Assembly: GCA_964404165.1 (NCBI GenBank)
Contig: CAYOIZ010000006.1
Span: forward strand, 1-64,000
Direction: 5' to 3'
Length of the DNA: 64,000 nt
From: DASYLJ01 sp964404165
Lineage (GTDB): Bacteria > Desulfobacterota > Binatia > DP-6
Shown here: one piece after another, positions 7,775 through 16,155 of the stretch
Layout of the letters: each line of letters opens with the position of its first letter
Numbering within the stretch: the first letter of the stretch is position 1
Program-made: the position numbers and the translations under genes
The notes under the pieces: generated by a model
The model's input: only the letters and a program-made list of their open reading frames with translations
Told to the model about the DNA's origin: nothing
Database searches by the model: none

Positions 7775-8464
7775 TCAGAACTCATAGGGAAAGAGGGAGA
7801 GATCGTCGCTATACGTGTCCGCGACGAGATTGATCAACCGCGATGACGAGTAGTACTCGCGGTAGCTCTTGCGCCGGCGCGATGGATTCTTGGCTGGTAT
7901 CGACACGGCCAAACCGAGTTCTTGTCTAAGGAAGCGCTCGACGCCGTCCATGCGCTCAACGGCTCCCAAGAAATCCACAAGCACTTTGCCGGCCTCATCT
8001 GTCACGTACGGCGCCTGCTTGCGAAATACGTAGTCGACTGTCTCCAAGTCTTGGTTCACGAGCCATTCTTCGACAAAAGCCTCAAAGGACCGGAACGCAG
8101 GCGCTTGATACTGGTTCGCCTTCCAGACTCCAGCATCTCGCGTGCCCCCTTGCCGGACAAACGAAAAGGCCGAGACAAGGCGGTCCCAAGGGTTTCGCGA
8201 GATGGCGAACGATGGGAGCTGGCCGAATAGATCAGGACAGAATCGTCGAATCTCGGAGGCGCTTATGTGTCCCGTTGAGCGGCCGTACAGGGCGTGGGCG
8301 ACACTGGTGCCCGCCGCCTTGGGGATATGAACAAATATCACACCGGCCCGCTTCCAATGGCTGCGTCGACGCAAGCACATCAGCTGGTGCTTGAGACTCT
8401 GGGGCAAGTACTCCTGCAATCCCAGAACGTGCCTGGCGGTCGCGGTATCCCAAAGCGGCTTCAT
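7775..8464 (-). CDS. Sulfotransferase family 2 protein
   Basis: This 229-residue enzyme belongs to the PAPS-dependent carbohydrate sulfotransferases (chondroitin/heparan type). The 5'-phosphosulfate loop is FVHIPKAAGTSV at residues 44-55, where Lys contacts PAPS. The 3'-phosphate site is FAISRNPWDRLVSAF near residues 86-100, with the canonical Arg, Asn and Asp-Arg. It would transfer sulfate to a hydroxyl of the polysaccharide repeat or its lipid-linked precursor. Neighbours are a GT4 glycosyltransferase downstream (30 bp) and an O-methyltransferase upstream (18 bp), in one operon. A sulfated, methylated exopolysaccharide is the natural inference. The C-terminal SLFPYEF ending is common in this family. 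Confidence 0.85.
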   Translation of the reverse strand: MKPLWDTATARHVLGLQEYLPQSLKHQLMCLRRRSHWKRAGVIFVHIPKAAGTSVAHALYGRSTGHISASEIRRFCPDLFGQLPSFAISRNPWDRLVSAFSFVRQGGTRDAGVWKANQYQAPAFRSFEAFVEEWLVNQDLETVDYVFRKQAPYVTDEAGKVLVDFLGAVERMDGVERFLRQELGLAVSIPAKNPSRRRKSYREYYSSSRLINLVADTYSDDLSLFPYEF

Positions 8465-8482
8465 GAGACCAGACGAGCAGGG

Positions 8483-9286
8483 TCAGTCTTGTCGTTTCTT
8501 GCGCAGCGCAACGATCCGGTGACTCGTCGGATTGTACTCTGTGCGCAGCATTCCCCTTTGGTTGCGCCCCAGAACTGCTCGCAAGGACTCCACGGCGATG
8601 TCGCGCAGTCGAACCAGCGGCCTGGGACAAAAGAACGAAACATCGTCGATCTCAGCAAAGAACGAGGGGTCTTCGAAGGCATTGGGCGCCCGAATGCGGC
8701 CCGTCTCGCGGTATGTTCGAAATAGCTCCCTCGTGGAAATGGTATCAGGCGCGGCGTGGCGTCCGTTGGTACGTTCCCCGAAGCCACGATCATTGAGATC
8801 CTCGACAAAGTAGTGGCGGCCAGGATTGAGACGTGGCCACAGCGTTTCGATGCTGATCTGCTGGTGGTCGGCTCGATGGCTGCCATCATCGATGATGATG
8901 TCGAAACGAACACTCGGGAGCTCCGCAAGGAATGCGGCCAGCTCCGTCCGGCTCGATTGATCGACTCGAAAGGTCCGTACGCGGCCGCTATCGAGATGCG
9001 ATGCATCGTTGATGTCCAAGGCATAGATTCTCGCGTTGGGGAAGTACTCCGACCACATCTTCAGCGAAGCGCCCCCTCTCCTGTTGGCTCCGTGAGCGAT
9101 CTTTGCATCCCACCGTTCGCCAGAGACCCCGATTCCAATCTCAAGAAGGTTGAGGGGTTCGAGACGCATGCGGCAAAACGAGGCCTCGTACACATCCACG
9201 TAATTGTTGGCGCTCCACTTTCGACTCGGGCCAACCAATCCCTTGTCACACCCATAGTGATCAGCGATCTCCGCGAGACTTCTCAT
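8483..9286 (-). CDS. O-methyltransferase, MycE/CmcI-like
   Basis: The 267-residue protein resembles the methyltransferases that modify sugars and macrolides. The N-terminus has HYGCDKG and YVDVYEASF, the SAM-binding strand is NLLEIGIGVSG (residues 46-56), the second acidic strand is YALDIND (88-94), and a metal-site-like FDIIIDDGSHRADH (128-140) is the family hallmark. In MycE-type enzymes the Asp/His cluster holds Mg2+ near the sugar hydroxyl. It sits inside the polysaccharide operon next to a sulfotransferase, so an O-methyl group on a sugar is the likely product. The central region LWPRLNPGRHYFVEDL is intact. Composition is lower in GC than the proximal operon half. Confidence 0.8.
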   Translation of the reverse strand: MRSLAEIADHYGCDKGLVGPSRKWSANNYVDVYEASFCRMRLEPLNLLEIGIGVSGERWDAKIAHGANRRGGASLKMWSEYFPNARIYALDINDASHLDSGRVRTFRVDQSSRTELAAFLAELPSVRFDIIIDDGSHRADHQQISIETLWPRLNPGRHYFVEDLNDRGFGERTNGRHAAPDTISTRELFRTYRETGRIRAPNAFEDPSFFAEIDDVSFFCPRPLVRLRDIAVESLRAVLGRNQRGMLRTEYNPTSHRIVALRKKRQD

Positions 9287-9342
9287 CTGCTAGCTACTCT
9301 TCTGGTTCTTCGACCTGAGGCCCCAAACCTAGTGCCCCCAAT

Positions 9343-10647
9343 TCAAATCGCCCACTCATTGGGCTTGGGTAGCGGCAACGCCCATATCCTAATCCCGAGA
9401 CGGCGCCACACGTACCACGTCGCAACCAAGTTCTGGGCGACCAACACGAACGTCATGGCTAGGGCGCCGCCCACAGTGCCCAACGGAGGAATGAGCACGA
9501 AGAAGAGCAACAGGCCAAGGGCATTCGTCACGAGGGCGACATTGCGCATCAGCGCCTCGTGTCCCGTCATGGTCAACAGCCAAGCGACCGACCCGGTAGC
9601 GACATTGACCATCTCTCCGAACGCAATGATCCGCAGCGGTAGTGCGGCAGCCTCAAATTGCTCGCCGAAAACGCTCAGGGGCATGGTTGGCGCCAGCAAG
9701 AAGAGCGTGAGAAGCGGCAGAGCAAGCACGACTCCGAGGACAGCACTTTGGCGCGCCAACCGGTCGAGTTCGGCGAGGCGTCCCTGATGGTAGAGGGCGG
9801 CGAATCGTGGCGGAAAGACTGCGTTGATGACGACGAGAATGAAGCTAATGAGCACCGCTAGCTGCTGCGCCGACTTGAGGAGACCTAGATCGCTCGCGCT
9901 CAGGAGATAGCCGGCCACGACGACGCCAACCGTGGCCTGCATGAACCCGGAAAGGCTCATGACAAAAAAATCTTTCGAGGAACTACTGAACGCCGCACGA
10001 TCAGCGAACCCGGAAGTAGCTTTGCGCTTCCAGCACCAGGCCAGCACCTGTACGCCACCCTGCAAGAGCACCAGCCAGGCCGCTGCCATCAGCGCCCAGC
10101 CGGCATTCTCTAGGCCCGCGTTGGGTCGCAGCCACTCCAACACTGCGAGCACGGCGGCGCCAACCAATGAGATCGAGCCGTTTTCAAGCAACGAAGCCGC
10201 GGCTGGCCGGTTTAGGCCGCGCATCAGCCCCGAAAGCAGGAATGCCAGCGTAACCGCGGGTAGCGCCAATGCCGCGCCGGTGAGCACGGCCGCAAGTCCC
10301 GGCGTCGCGAACCACTTTTCCAGAACGTCCCGCAGGAGCATCAGGAGCAACGCTAGCCCGCCCGCAATCGTCAGTGACTTGGTGCATGCCCAGCGCAGGT
10401 AAGTGACTGCGTGAGGCGCATCAGCATCACGGCCCACGTACAGCGTGAGCGTGAAATCCATACCGTACTTGGCGATGACGGCCGCGCCCGTCAGCAATGC
10501 CTGCGCGAGGGCGAACACACCGACGCCCCTAGTGCCGTAGGCCCGTGCAAGCATCAGGCCCAACGCCAACGAGCCGAGCGCCGCAACGAAGCGGGCTATG
10601 AGCGTGCGAGCCAACGCCAATGCCAGTTCGCCACGCAGCCTTGCCAT
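9343..10647 (-). CDS. Polysaccharide flippase (Wzx / MATE-like)
   Basis: A 434-residue, strongly hydrophobic protein with about 12-14 transmembrane segments, opening with an amphipathic helix and LIARFVAALGSLALGLMLAR, then YGTRGVGVFALAQALL. This N-terminal pattern is typical of Wzx/oligosaccharide flippases, which move undecaprenyl-linked repeat units across the inner membrane. Charged loops such as KSAQQLAVLISF and an even spread of segments fit the superfamily. The start is uncertain: the frame opens to 10752, but ATG 10647 places the first helix correctly; no clear Shine-Dalgarno is seen for either. The context of Wzy-like and glycosyltransferase genes supports the call. Confidence 0.8.
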   Translation of the reverse strand: MARLRGELALALARTLIARFVAALGSLALGLMLARAYGTRGVGVFALAQALLTGAAVIAKYGMDFTLTLYVGRDADAPHAVTYLRWACTKSLTIAGGLALLLMLLRDVLEKWFATPGLAAVLTGAALALPAVTLAFLLSGLMRGLNRPAAASLLENGSISLVGAAVLAVLEWLRPNAGLENAGWALMAAAWLVLLQGGVQVLAWCWKRKATSGFADRAAFSSSSKDFFVMSLSGFMQATVGVVVAGYLLSASDLGLLKSAQQLAVLISFILVVINAVFPPRFAALYHQGRLAELDRLARQSAVLGVVLALPLLTLFLLAPTMPLSVFGEQFEAAALPLRIIAFGEMVNVATGSVAWLLTMTGHEALMRNVALVTNALGLLLFFVLIPPLGTVGGALAMTFVLVAQNLVATWYVWRRLGIRIWALPLPKPNEWAI

Positions 10648-10843
10648 CAGATCACGCCAGCGAGGCTGGCCCACCGTCGCCCTCACGCTCTGGCTCGGAT
10701 GGGTCAGCCCCACGTGCCCCATCCAGAAGACGAGCGTTCGCCGCAGGCGCACGCGACGAAGGCTTCAGAGCCACTCCTAGTACAGCGCCCCCACTCGGCC
10801 CCATGGCTCGCCCCTCGAGCCGTCATGAGGTTAGCGGAGTGAA

Positions 10844-12397
10844 TCAGCACGGCTGACCACCAGCGGTCTTCTCTTCGCGATCGCTTCCCGATCGGTGCAG
10901 CTCGGACTCTCCGATTGGCGACTGGGCATTGCCGTCTGCGCGGTAGTGGTACACCGCTCTTCGAAGTCCGTGCCGTCGGTTTCGCGATACGAGAAAAGGT
11001 ACCAGCAAGAATGGCCACACCATGGCTCGATGGCGAACGATGATCCCCAGGTTTCCGGCTACACCGATGATCGCCATCGTGAAAAGGCTGATCAGGACAC
11101 AGAACCGAAGGAATTGACCATCAGAAGAGCGGAGCCCGCGCCACGCGTTTGGCGCACGGGCAAGCAACAGCAGAAGCACCCCAAGCACCTCTAATGCGGC
11201 GATCAGAACGGCAGGTTTGTGGGCTTCCCAGACGTACGGCCGCAGGAGGACGCGAAGCGCACCGCTGAAGAACCCCGGAACTGCCTCTGCGACGGTTGCA
11301 CCCTCTTCCATGACAGGCGCGATTGCCGACCCGCCATAACTCGTTCGGCTGGAGAAGCGTGACAAACTGTCGAGGGCCGCTTCGGGGTCGAACCCACCAA
11401 GTACCCTCGAAACCATCATGCCGATCGCAGCGCCTCCGACAACGAGCACCGCGACTCGCGCCAGCCAGGATCCGGACTTGCGACTCCGCGCGTTCGGTAG
11501 CCGGACGTAAGAGCCTAGCCAAGCACAGAGCACAACGAACGCGATGTGTGGCCTGACCAATCCGACGACGATCAAACCAACCAGCAGAGCAACGGTGTGC
11601 GCTGGCCCGCGACCGCTGAACAGCCCTGCCGCACCGTAAGCAACGAGGCCGAGTGCACCGAATATCAGCGCGTCCTTCCCGAAGATGCTCGGCCAGATCA
11701 CCAAGGAGGGGAGGAAGAGAATGGCAAGCCAGTACCCTCGGACATCCCAAGAGCGCAGGCCGATCTCCGCGCCTCGACAGAAGCCCCAAGCGCCGATGGA
11801 TGCAACGAAGGCGCTCATGACGAATCCCGCCACCATGGAAGGGCCGACCATGGCGTACATCGCGGCATACGCGTATGGCACGGCGTACGTACCGATCGCC
11901 GCCGGGCCACCTGGGTCAGAGATTGGTGAGGCCCAAGAGGCAAGAATCCTCCTCGCTTCCTGGTCGTACCCATAGCTGTCTGGGCACAGCGCATCGATCC
12001 CCGAGAAAAGGAGAAGGGCCGCCGCGAGCCTCAGCAGAAGAGAAAGGGCAAGGGATTCGCCAAGGCCAGAACCGCGGCGCTTGCTCAACCCCGCCCAGCC
12101 CATGAACAGCGTCACGCCGACGAGCCAGACGACCACTGCGCGCTTCGGTTCGACATCACCTGCCGGCGTGAGAATAGCCGCACCGCCGACGATCGCGACG
12201 GCGATCGGCACTAGCACGACCCCAGCTGTTCCAGTCAACTGGAGAACCGTGCCGTGGAGGCTTCGCGTCGCGCGTTTAGCGTACTCGCGCGGCAGTCCCA
12301 GAGAGGCTCCGTCTGGAGACTGCCGCAATAGGAGCGATGGATGCTCAACTTCGCCGTCTGCGCACACGAGGCGATCGCGATGCCATCGATCACGCAT
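10844..12397 (-). CDS. Polytopic membrane protein, probable Wzy-type polymerase
   Basis: This 517-residue protein has roughly 11-12 transmembrane helices. A large loop after the third helices contains DALCPDSYGYDQEARRIL, a position where polymerases and GT-C enzymes carry acidic catalytic residues. Further features are a FLPSLVIWPSIFGKD segment and VGLVRPHIAFVVLCAW. Sequence alone does not separate a Wzy polymerase from a GT-C glycosyltransferase, but its place between the initiating transferase and the flippase is where Wzy normally sits. The start is chosen at ATG 12397 (GGAAG just upstream); ATG 12436 is an alternative. It overlaps the end of the WecA-like gene by 8 bp. The soluble C-terminal 40 residues are basic. 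Confidence 0.65.
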   Translation of the reverse strand: MRDRWHRDRLVCADGEVEHPSLLLRQSPDGASLGLPREYAKRATRSLHGTVLQLTGTAGVVLVPIAVAIVGGAAILTPAGDVEPKRAVVVWLVGVTLFMGWAGLSKRRGSGLGESLALSLLLRLAAALLLFSGIDALCPDSYGYDQEARRILASWASPISDPGGPAAIGTYAVPYAYAAMYAMVGPSMVAGFVMSAFVASIGAWGFCRGAEIGLRSWDVRGYWLAILFLPSLVIWPSIFGKDALIFGALGLVAYGAAGLFSGRGPAHTVALLVGLIVVGLVRPHIAFVVLCAWLGSYVRLPNARSRKSGSWLARVAVLVVGGAAIGMMVSRVLGGFDPEAALDSLSRFSSRTSYGGSAIAPVMEEGATVAEAVPGFFSGALRVLLRPYVWEAHKPAVLIAALEVLGVLLLLLARAPNAWRGLRSSDGQFLRFCVLISLFTMAIIGVAGNLGIIVRHRAMVWPFLLVPFLVSRNRRHGLRRAVYHYRADGNAQSPIGESELHRSGSDREEKTAGGQPC

Positions 12398-13892
12398 TGG
12401 CTTCCGAGACGGGAGCGGACGATCGATCAACGACATCGGCACTAACGCGCCGGGTCGGCGTCGGGTCAACGTTTCCCTTCCCGGAGACGATAGAGCTGAA
12501 TGCGCTAGGCGCGAGTCGGACTCCGGTGAGCCCAATCAGGAGCATCGCGCAGTTCAAAACCAACGCCCCGCGTGAAATGCCTGCGAAGCCGAAGGCTGAG
12601 AACACCGCAGCCCCCGCAATGGCAGACGCCACGACTGCCGCCCGCGCAAGCACCAACAAGTCATCGGCAGAGGGGGACTGCCTGTCGACCGCATAGAGGC
12701 CTGCGACCCAGAGAAGACACACCTCGCCTAGCGCAACGCCCCACAGCGTACGGAATACCAGGGCCGTCTGATCTGGTGGCACCGCGAAATCCCAGCGGAT
12801 CAGAGCAGACGCGACATACGCGAGTAGGCACACACAGACGTCGGCAATGAGCTGGGGAGCCAACGCGAACCCAAACCGAAGACGCGAAGGCGGTTCCCGA
12901 TGGTCGCCAACCGGGATCCGCCCGAGGTACGAGCCGAACAAGTAGACCACCAGCGCGAACGCTGGCACGAGAACCATGAGAGCGTCTGTCCTGAGCCAAC
13001 GAGTGCCGAGTCCAACCACCCCAGACGCGGCAGCGACGGCGTACAGAATCGCAACGGCGCGACGCTCCGAGGCGCCAAGCGCCACAAGCCTGTGCGAAGT
13101 ATGGTCCCGACCACCCTGCGACACCGGCTGTCCGCGCAACCGCCGCGTGATCGTCACCAACGTCGTGTCCAGAATCGGAATCGCCATGATGAGCACCGGC
13201 GTCATCATCACCGACGCCACGCTGCGCGACCGCCCGTAGCTGCTCAACAGCGCCAACCCACCCAGCAGCGACCCCAGGAACATCGACCCGCCGTCGCCCA
13301 TGAAGATCGACGCCGGCTTGAAGTTGTAGCGCAGGAACCCGAGCGCCGCGCCGCACACCAGCGCCGGCAGCACCGCCAGCTCGGCCTGGCCATTCAGCAC
13401 GAACGTGACGCTGAGGAACACGCACGCGATGGCCGAGATGCCGGCCGCGAGCCCGTCCATGTTGTCGAGCAGGTTCACGGCATTGGTGATGCCGACGAGC
13501 CACACCATGGTGATGGCCCCGTCGAGCAGCGGCTGGTGCGTCCACGGCAGGTCGAGCCCCGAGCCCACCACGATGCCTGCCGCCGCCACCTGCAGCCCGA
13601 GCTTCAGCAGGGGACGGATCTGCAGCACGTCGTCCACCAGCCCGACGACGAAGAGCAGCGCCGACGCCACCAGCACCGGCACCGCGTCGTCGGCCGCCTC
13701 GGGGAACAGCACCAGGCCCAGCGCGAACGCGGCGAAGATGCCCACGCCACCGAGCAGGGCCGTCGGCTGAGAGTGCCAGCGGTCCTTCCGCGGCGCCGCC
13801 ACCATGCCCACCCGCCGCGCCAACGCACGTACCGCGGGCACCAGCAGCAGGCCCAGCGCGAGCGTCGTCAGTCCGGCAGCGAGCAGGCGCAT
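12390..13892 (-). CDS. WecA/MraY-like glycan-1-phosphate transferase fused to a FlaA1-type membrane domain
   Basis: Residues 1-320 form a complete polyprenyl-phosphate glycan-1-phosphate transferase: DD at 87-88, NLLDNMDG at 140-147, FMGDGGSMFLG around 198-207 and the cytoplasmic loop GGRDHTSHRL at 260-269, all needed for Mg2+ and UDP-sugar use. It would load the first sugar phosphate onto undecaprenyl phosphate. Residues 337-462 add four membrane segments (IADVCVCLLAYVASALIRWD and GLYAVDRQS) resembling the N-terminal membrane part of FlaA1/WbpM dehydratases, without any SDR catalytic domain. Codon choice changes near residue 260 (about 13.1 kb), suggesting a recombination junction. It starts 3 bp after the epimerase stop. 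Confidence 0.85.
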   Translation of the reverse strand: MRLLAAGLTTLALGLLLVPAVRALARRVGMVAAPRKDRWHSQPTALLGGVGIFAAFALGLVLFPEAADDAVPVLVASALLFVVGLVDDVLQIRPLLKLGLQVAAAGIVVGSGLDLPWTHQPLLDGAITMVWLVGITNAVNLLDNMDGLAAGISAIACVFLSVTFVLNGQAELAVLPALVCGAALGFLRYNFKPASIFMGDGGSMFLGSLLGGLALLSSYGRSRSVASVMMTPVLIMAIPILDTTLVTITRRLRGQPVSQGGRDHTSHRLVALGASERRAVAILYAVAAASGVVGLGTRWLRTDALMVLVPAFALVVYLFGSYLGRIPVGDHREPPSRLRFGFALAPQLIADVCVCLLAYVASALIRWDFAVPPDQTALVFRTLWGVALGEVCLLWVAGLYAVDRQSPSADDLLVLARAAVVASAIAGAAVFSAFGFAGISRGALVLNCAMLLIGLTGVRLAPSAFSSIVSGKGNVDPTPTRRVSADVVDRSSAPVSEANA

Positions 13893-13895
13893 GGC

Positions 13896-14906
13896 TCAGG
13901 TGTGCAGCGTCGCGAACGGCATGGCCGGCACGTGCCGGCGGGTCATGCGCTCCATCTCCCAGCCGATGACGCTCTCGAGGATGCGGTCGAGGTCGTAGCG
14001 CGGCTCGTACCCGATGAGACGCTTCACCTTCCCGAGGTCTGGCACGCGCCGCATCATGTCCTCGAAGCCCTCCTCGTACGCCTGGTCGTACGGCACGAGC
14101 GTGATCGTCGACGACGACCCCGTCATGCGGCGGATGCGCTCCGCGAGATCGCCGATGGTGATCTCCTGGTCGTTGCCGATGTTGAACACCTGGCCGACCG
14201 ACTCGGAATGGTCCGACAACGCCACCAGCGCGCCCACCACGTCCTGCACGTGGCCGAAGCAGCGGCTCTGCGCGCCGTCGCCGTACACCGTGATGGGCTC
14301 GTCGCGCAGCGCCTGACGCACCATCGTGGGCACCACCATGCCGTAGCGACCGGTCTGTCGCGGGCCCACGGTGTTGAAGAGCCGCACGATCACCGTTGGA
14401 ACGCGGCGCTCCTTCCAGTAGGCCAACGCCAGGAACTCGTCGATGGCCTTCGAGCAGGCGTAGCTCCAGCGCCCCTTGCTGGTGGGGCCCATCACCAGAT
14501 CGTCCTCTTCGTTGAACGGCACCTGCGTGCGCTTGCCGTACACCTCCGACGTGGACGCGATGAGCACGCGCTTGCGCTTCTTCGCCGCCAGCGTGAGCAC
14601 CACCTCGGTGCCCTGGATGTTGGTCTCGATCGTCCGCACGGGGCTCTCGACGATGAGCTTCACGCCCACCGCGGCGGCGAGGTGCACCACGACGTCGCAC
14701 GCGTCCACCAGCTCGGCCGTCAGCCGGAAGTTGGTGACGGTGTCGACGTGGTACGTGAACCGCGGATGGTCCTTCAGCGGTCGGATGTTCTCGATCGATC
14801 CCGTCGAGAGATCGTCGAGGACACAGACCTCGTCACCCCGTTCGAGATACCGCTCCGCCAGATGCGAGCCGATGAACCCCGCGCCGCCCGTGATCAATAC
14901 CTTCAT
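13896..14906 (-). CDS. NAD-dependent epimerase/dehydratase of extended SDR type
   Basis: This 336-residue enzyme acts on nucleotide sugars (UDP-glucuronate decarboxylase / UDP-glucose epimerase group). The NAD-binding motif GGAGFIGSH lies at residues 7-15 and is followed by VCVLDDLSTGS for adenine-ribose recognition. The catalytic region has STSEVYG and the Tyr-X3-Lys motif SYACSK. Substrate-site elements VVIVRLFNTVGPRQ (written here VIVRLFNTVGPRQ in the sequence) and YGDGAQSRCF are intact. It supplies a sugar precursor for the polymer. The start is ATG 14906 (MKVLITGG), with GGAAGGGGTGG upstream; an adjacent ATG at 14909 is equivalent. Its first 74 bp overlap the end of the upstream glycosyltransferase gene. 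Confidence 0.88.
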   Translation of the reverse strand: MKVLITGGAGFIGSHLAERYLERGDEVCVLDDLSTGSIENIRPLKDHPRFTYHVDTVTNFRLTAELVDACDVVVHLAAAVGVKLIVESPVRTIETNIQGTEVVLTLAAKKRKRVLIASTSEVYGKRTQVPFNEEDDLVMGPTSKGRWSYACSKAIDEFLALAYWKERRVPTVIVRLFNTVGPRQTGRYGMVVPTMVRQALRDEPITVYGDGAQSRCFGHVQDVVGALVALSDHSESVGQVFNIGNDQEITIGDLAERIRRMTGSSSTITLVPYDQAYEEGFEDMMRRVPDLGKVKRLIGYEPRYDLDRILESVIGWEMERMTRRHVPAMPFATLHT

Positions 14907-16155
14907 CATCCACCCCTTCCGCCACCGCACCGGCTCGTCGTCCGGCGAGCTTCCAGTAGAGCCGCTCCATGTCACGCACCAGTCGCTCGGTGCTCATGCG
15001 CTCGGCCACGAAGTCGCGGCCGCGCTCACCCATCACCGCCCGGATGGCCGGGCGCTCGAGGAGCCAGCGCAGGCCGAGCGCATACGCATCGACGTCCTCC
15101 GACGGCGCCGTCACGCCGTGCGCCCATACCGTGAATCCGTCGTCGACCCGCGCCGGGCCACCCATGATGTCGGTGACGCCGCCGACGGCGGTCGACATCA
15201 CCGCCCGCCCGCACGCCATCGCCTCGAGCAACGTCAGCGGCGTACCCTCGTTCAGCGACGTCAGCGCCGCCACGTCGAGGTCGGCGTACACCGACGGCAT
15301 GTCGTCGCGGAAGCCGAGGAAGTGCACGTGGCCGCGCAGGCCGAGCCGCTCGACCTGCGCCTCCAGCTCGGCGCGCAGGTGACCGTCGCCCACGACCGCG
15401 AGGCGCACCGGCACGCCGTGCGCCACCAGCTGCGCCGTGACGTCGAGCAGCATGGCGTGGTGCTTCACCTCGCATAGGCGACCCACGACACCCACCAGCA
15501 GCTCGCCCGGTCGCATGCCCAGCTCGGCACGGAGCTTCCCGCGCGCCTCGCGCGCCGGCACCTCGAGCCCGAGCGGCACGACGTCGACCTTCGACGCCGG
15601 CGCCACGCGGTAGCGCTCGACGATGTCGGCGCGCTGCCCCTCGCTGAGCGTGACGATGCGGTCGGTGGCGATACGCGCCAGCACGCGCTCGATGACGAGG
15701 AACGCACGCGTCGCACCCGGGCCGTAGTAGCTGTGGAAGACGTGGCCGTGGAACGTGTGCACCACGCGCACGCGCCGGGGACGACCCATCAGCGTGCCGG
15801 GCGTCCCCCAGCGATAGAGGAACGCCGCCGCACGCCCCACCGCGCCGGCCTTCGCCTTGTGCGTGTGCACCACGTCGGGACGCAGCCGCAGCATGAGGCG
15901 CAGCAGGCGCGCCACCACCAGGACATCGGCCGGCCGGAGCGCGCGCCCCATGGCGGGAATCGAAACCGGCCGCACGCCACGCGCACGCGCGAACCAGCTC
16001 ATGTCGCCCTCGCCCGGTGCGATCGTCCCCGTCACCAGCACCGACTGGAAGCGATCACGTGCCAGGCCCTCGCCGAGCCAGGTGACGTGCTTCGTCGGTC
16101 CGCCGACATTGAGGCGGTCGATGACGCGCAGGATGCGGAGCGGGGGCGGCGTCAT
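14833..16155 (-). CDS. Glycosyltransferase family 4
   Basis: A 440-residue GT-B glycosyltransferase. The acceptor domain starts ILRVIDRLNVGGPTKHVTWL and contains DVVHTHKAKAGAVGR; the donor domain has VGVVGRLCEVKHH and the EX7E region ALTSLNEGTPLTLLEAM followed by GRAVMSTAVGGV. It is cytoplasmic and retaining, adding a sugar to the lipid-linked repeat unit. The start ATG 16155 overlaps the stop of the ligase-like gene by 4 bp. The stop at 14833 lies inside the next gene (74-bp overlap with the epimerase), so the last 25 residues, which are Arg/Gly-rich, may be a non-essential read-on. High-GC codons match the proximal half of the operon. Confidence 0.88.
   Translation of the reverse strand: MTPPPLRILRVIDRLNVGGPTKHVTWLGEGLARDRFQSVLVTGTIAPGEGDMSWFARARGVRPVSIPAMGRALRPADVLVVARLLRLMLRLRPDVVHTHKAKAGAVGRAAAFLYRWGTPGTLMGRPRRVRVVHTFHGHVFHSYYGPGATRAFLVIERVLARIATDRIVTLSEGQRADIVERYRVAPASKVDVVPLGLEVPAREARGKLRAELGMRPGELLVGVVGRLCEVKHHAMLLDVTAQLVAHGVPVRLAVVGDGHLRAELEAQVERLGLRGHVHFLGFRDDMPSVYADLDVAALTSLNEGTPLTLLEAMACGRAVMSTAVGGVTDIMGGPARVDDGFTVWAHGVTAPSEDVDAYALGLRWLLERPAIRAVMGERGRDFVAERMSTERLVRDMERLYWKLAGRRAGAVAEGVDDEGIDHGRRGVHRLASGGAVSRTG

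Noticed and set aside
12900..15134. Very long open frame on the forward strand opposite the WecA-like and epimerase genes
   Set aside because: It is His/Arg-rich shadow sequence antisense to two well-supported enzymes; GC-rich codons keep the opposite frame free of stops.
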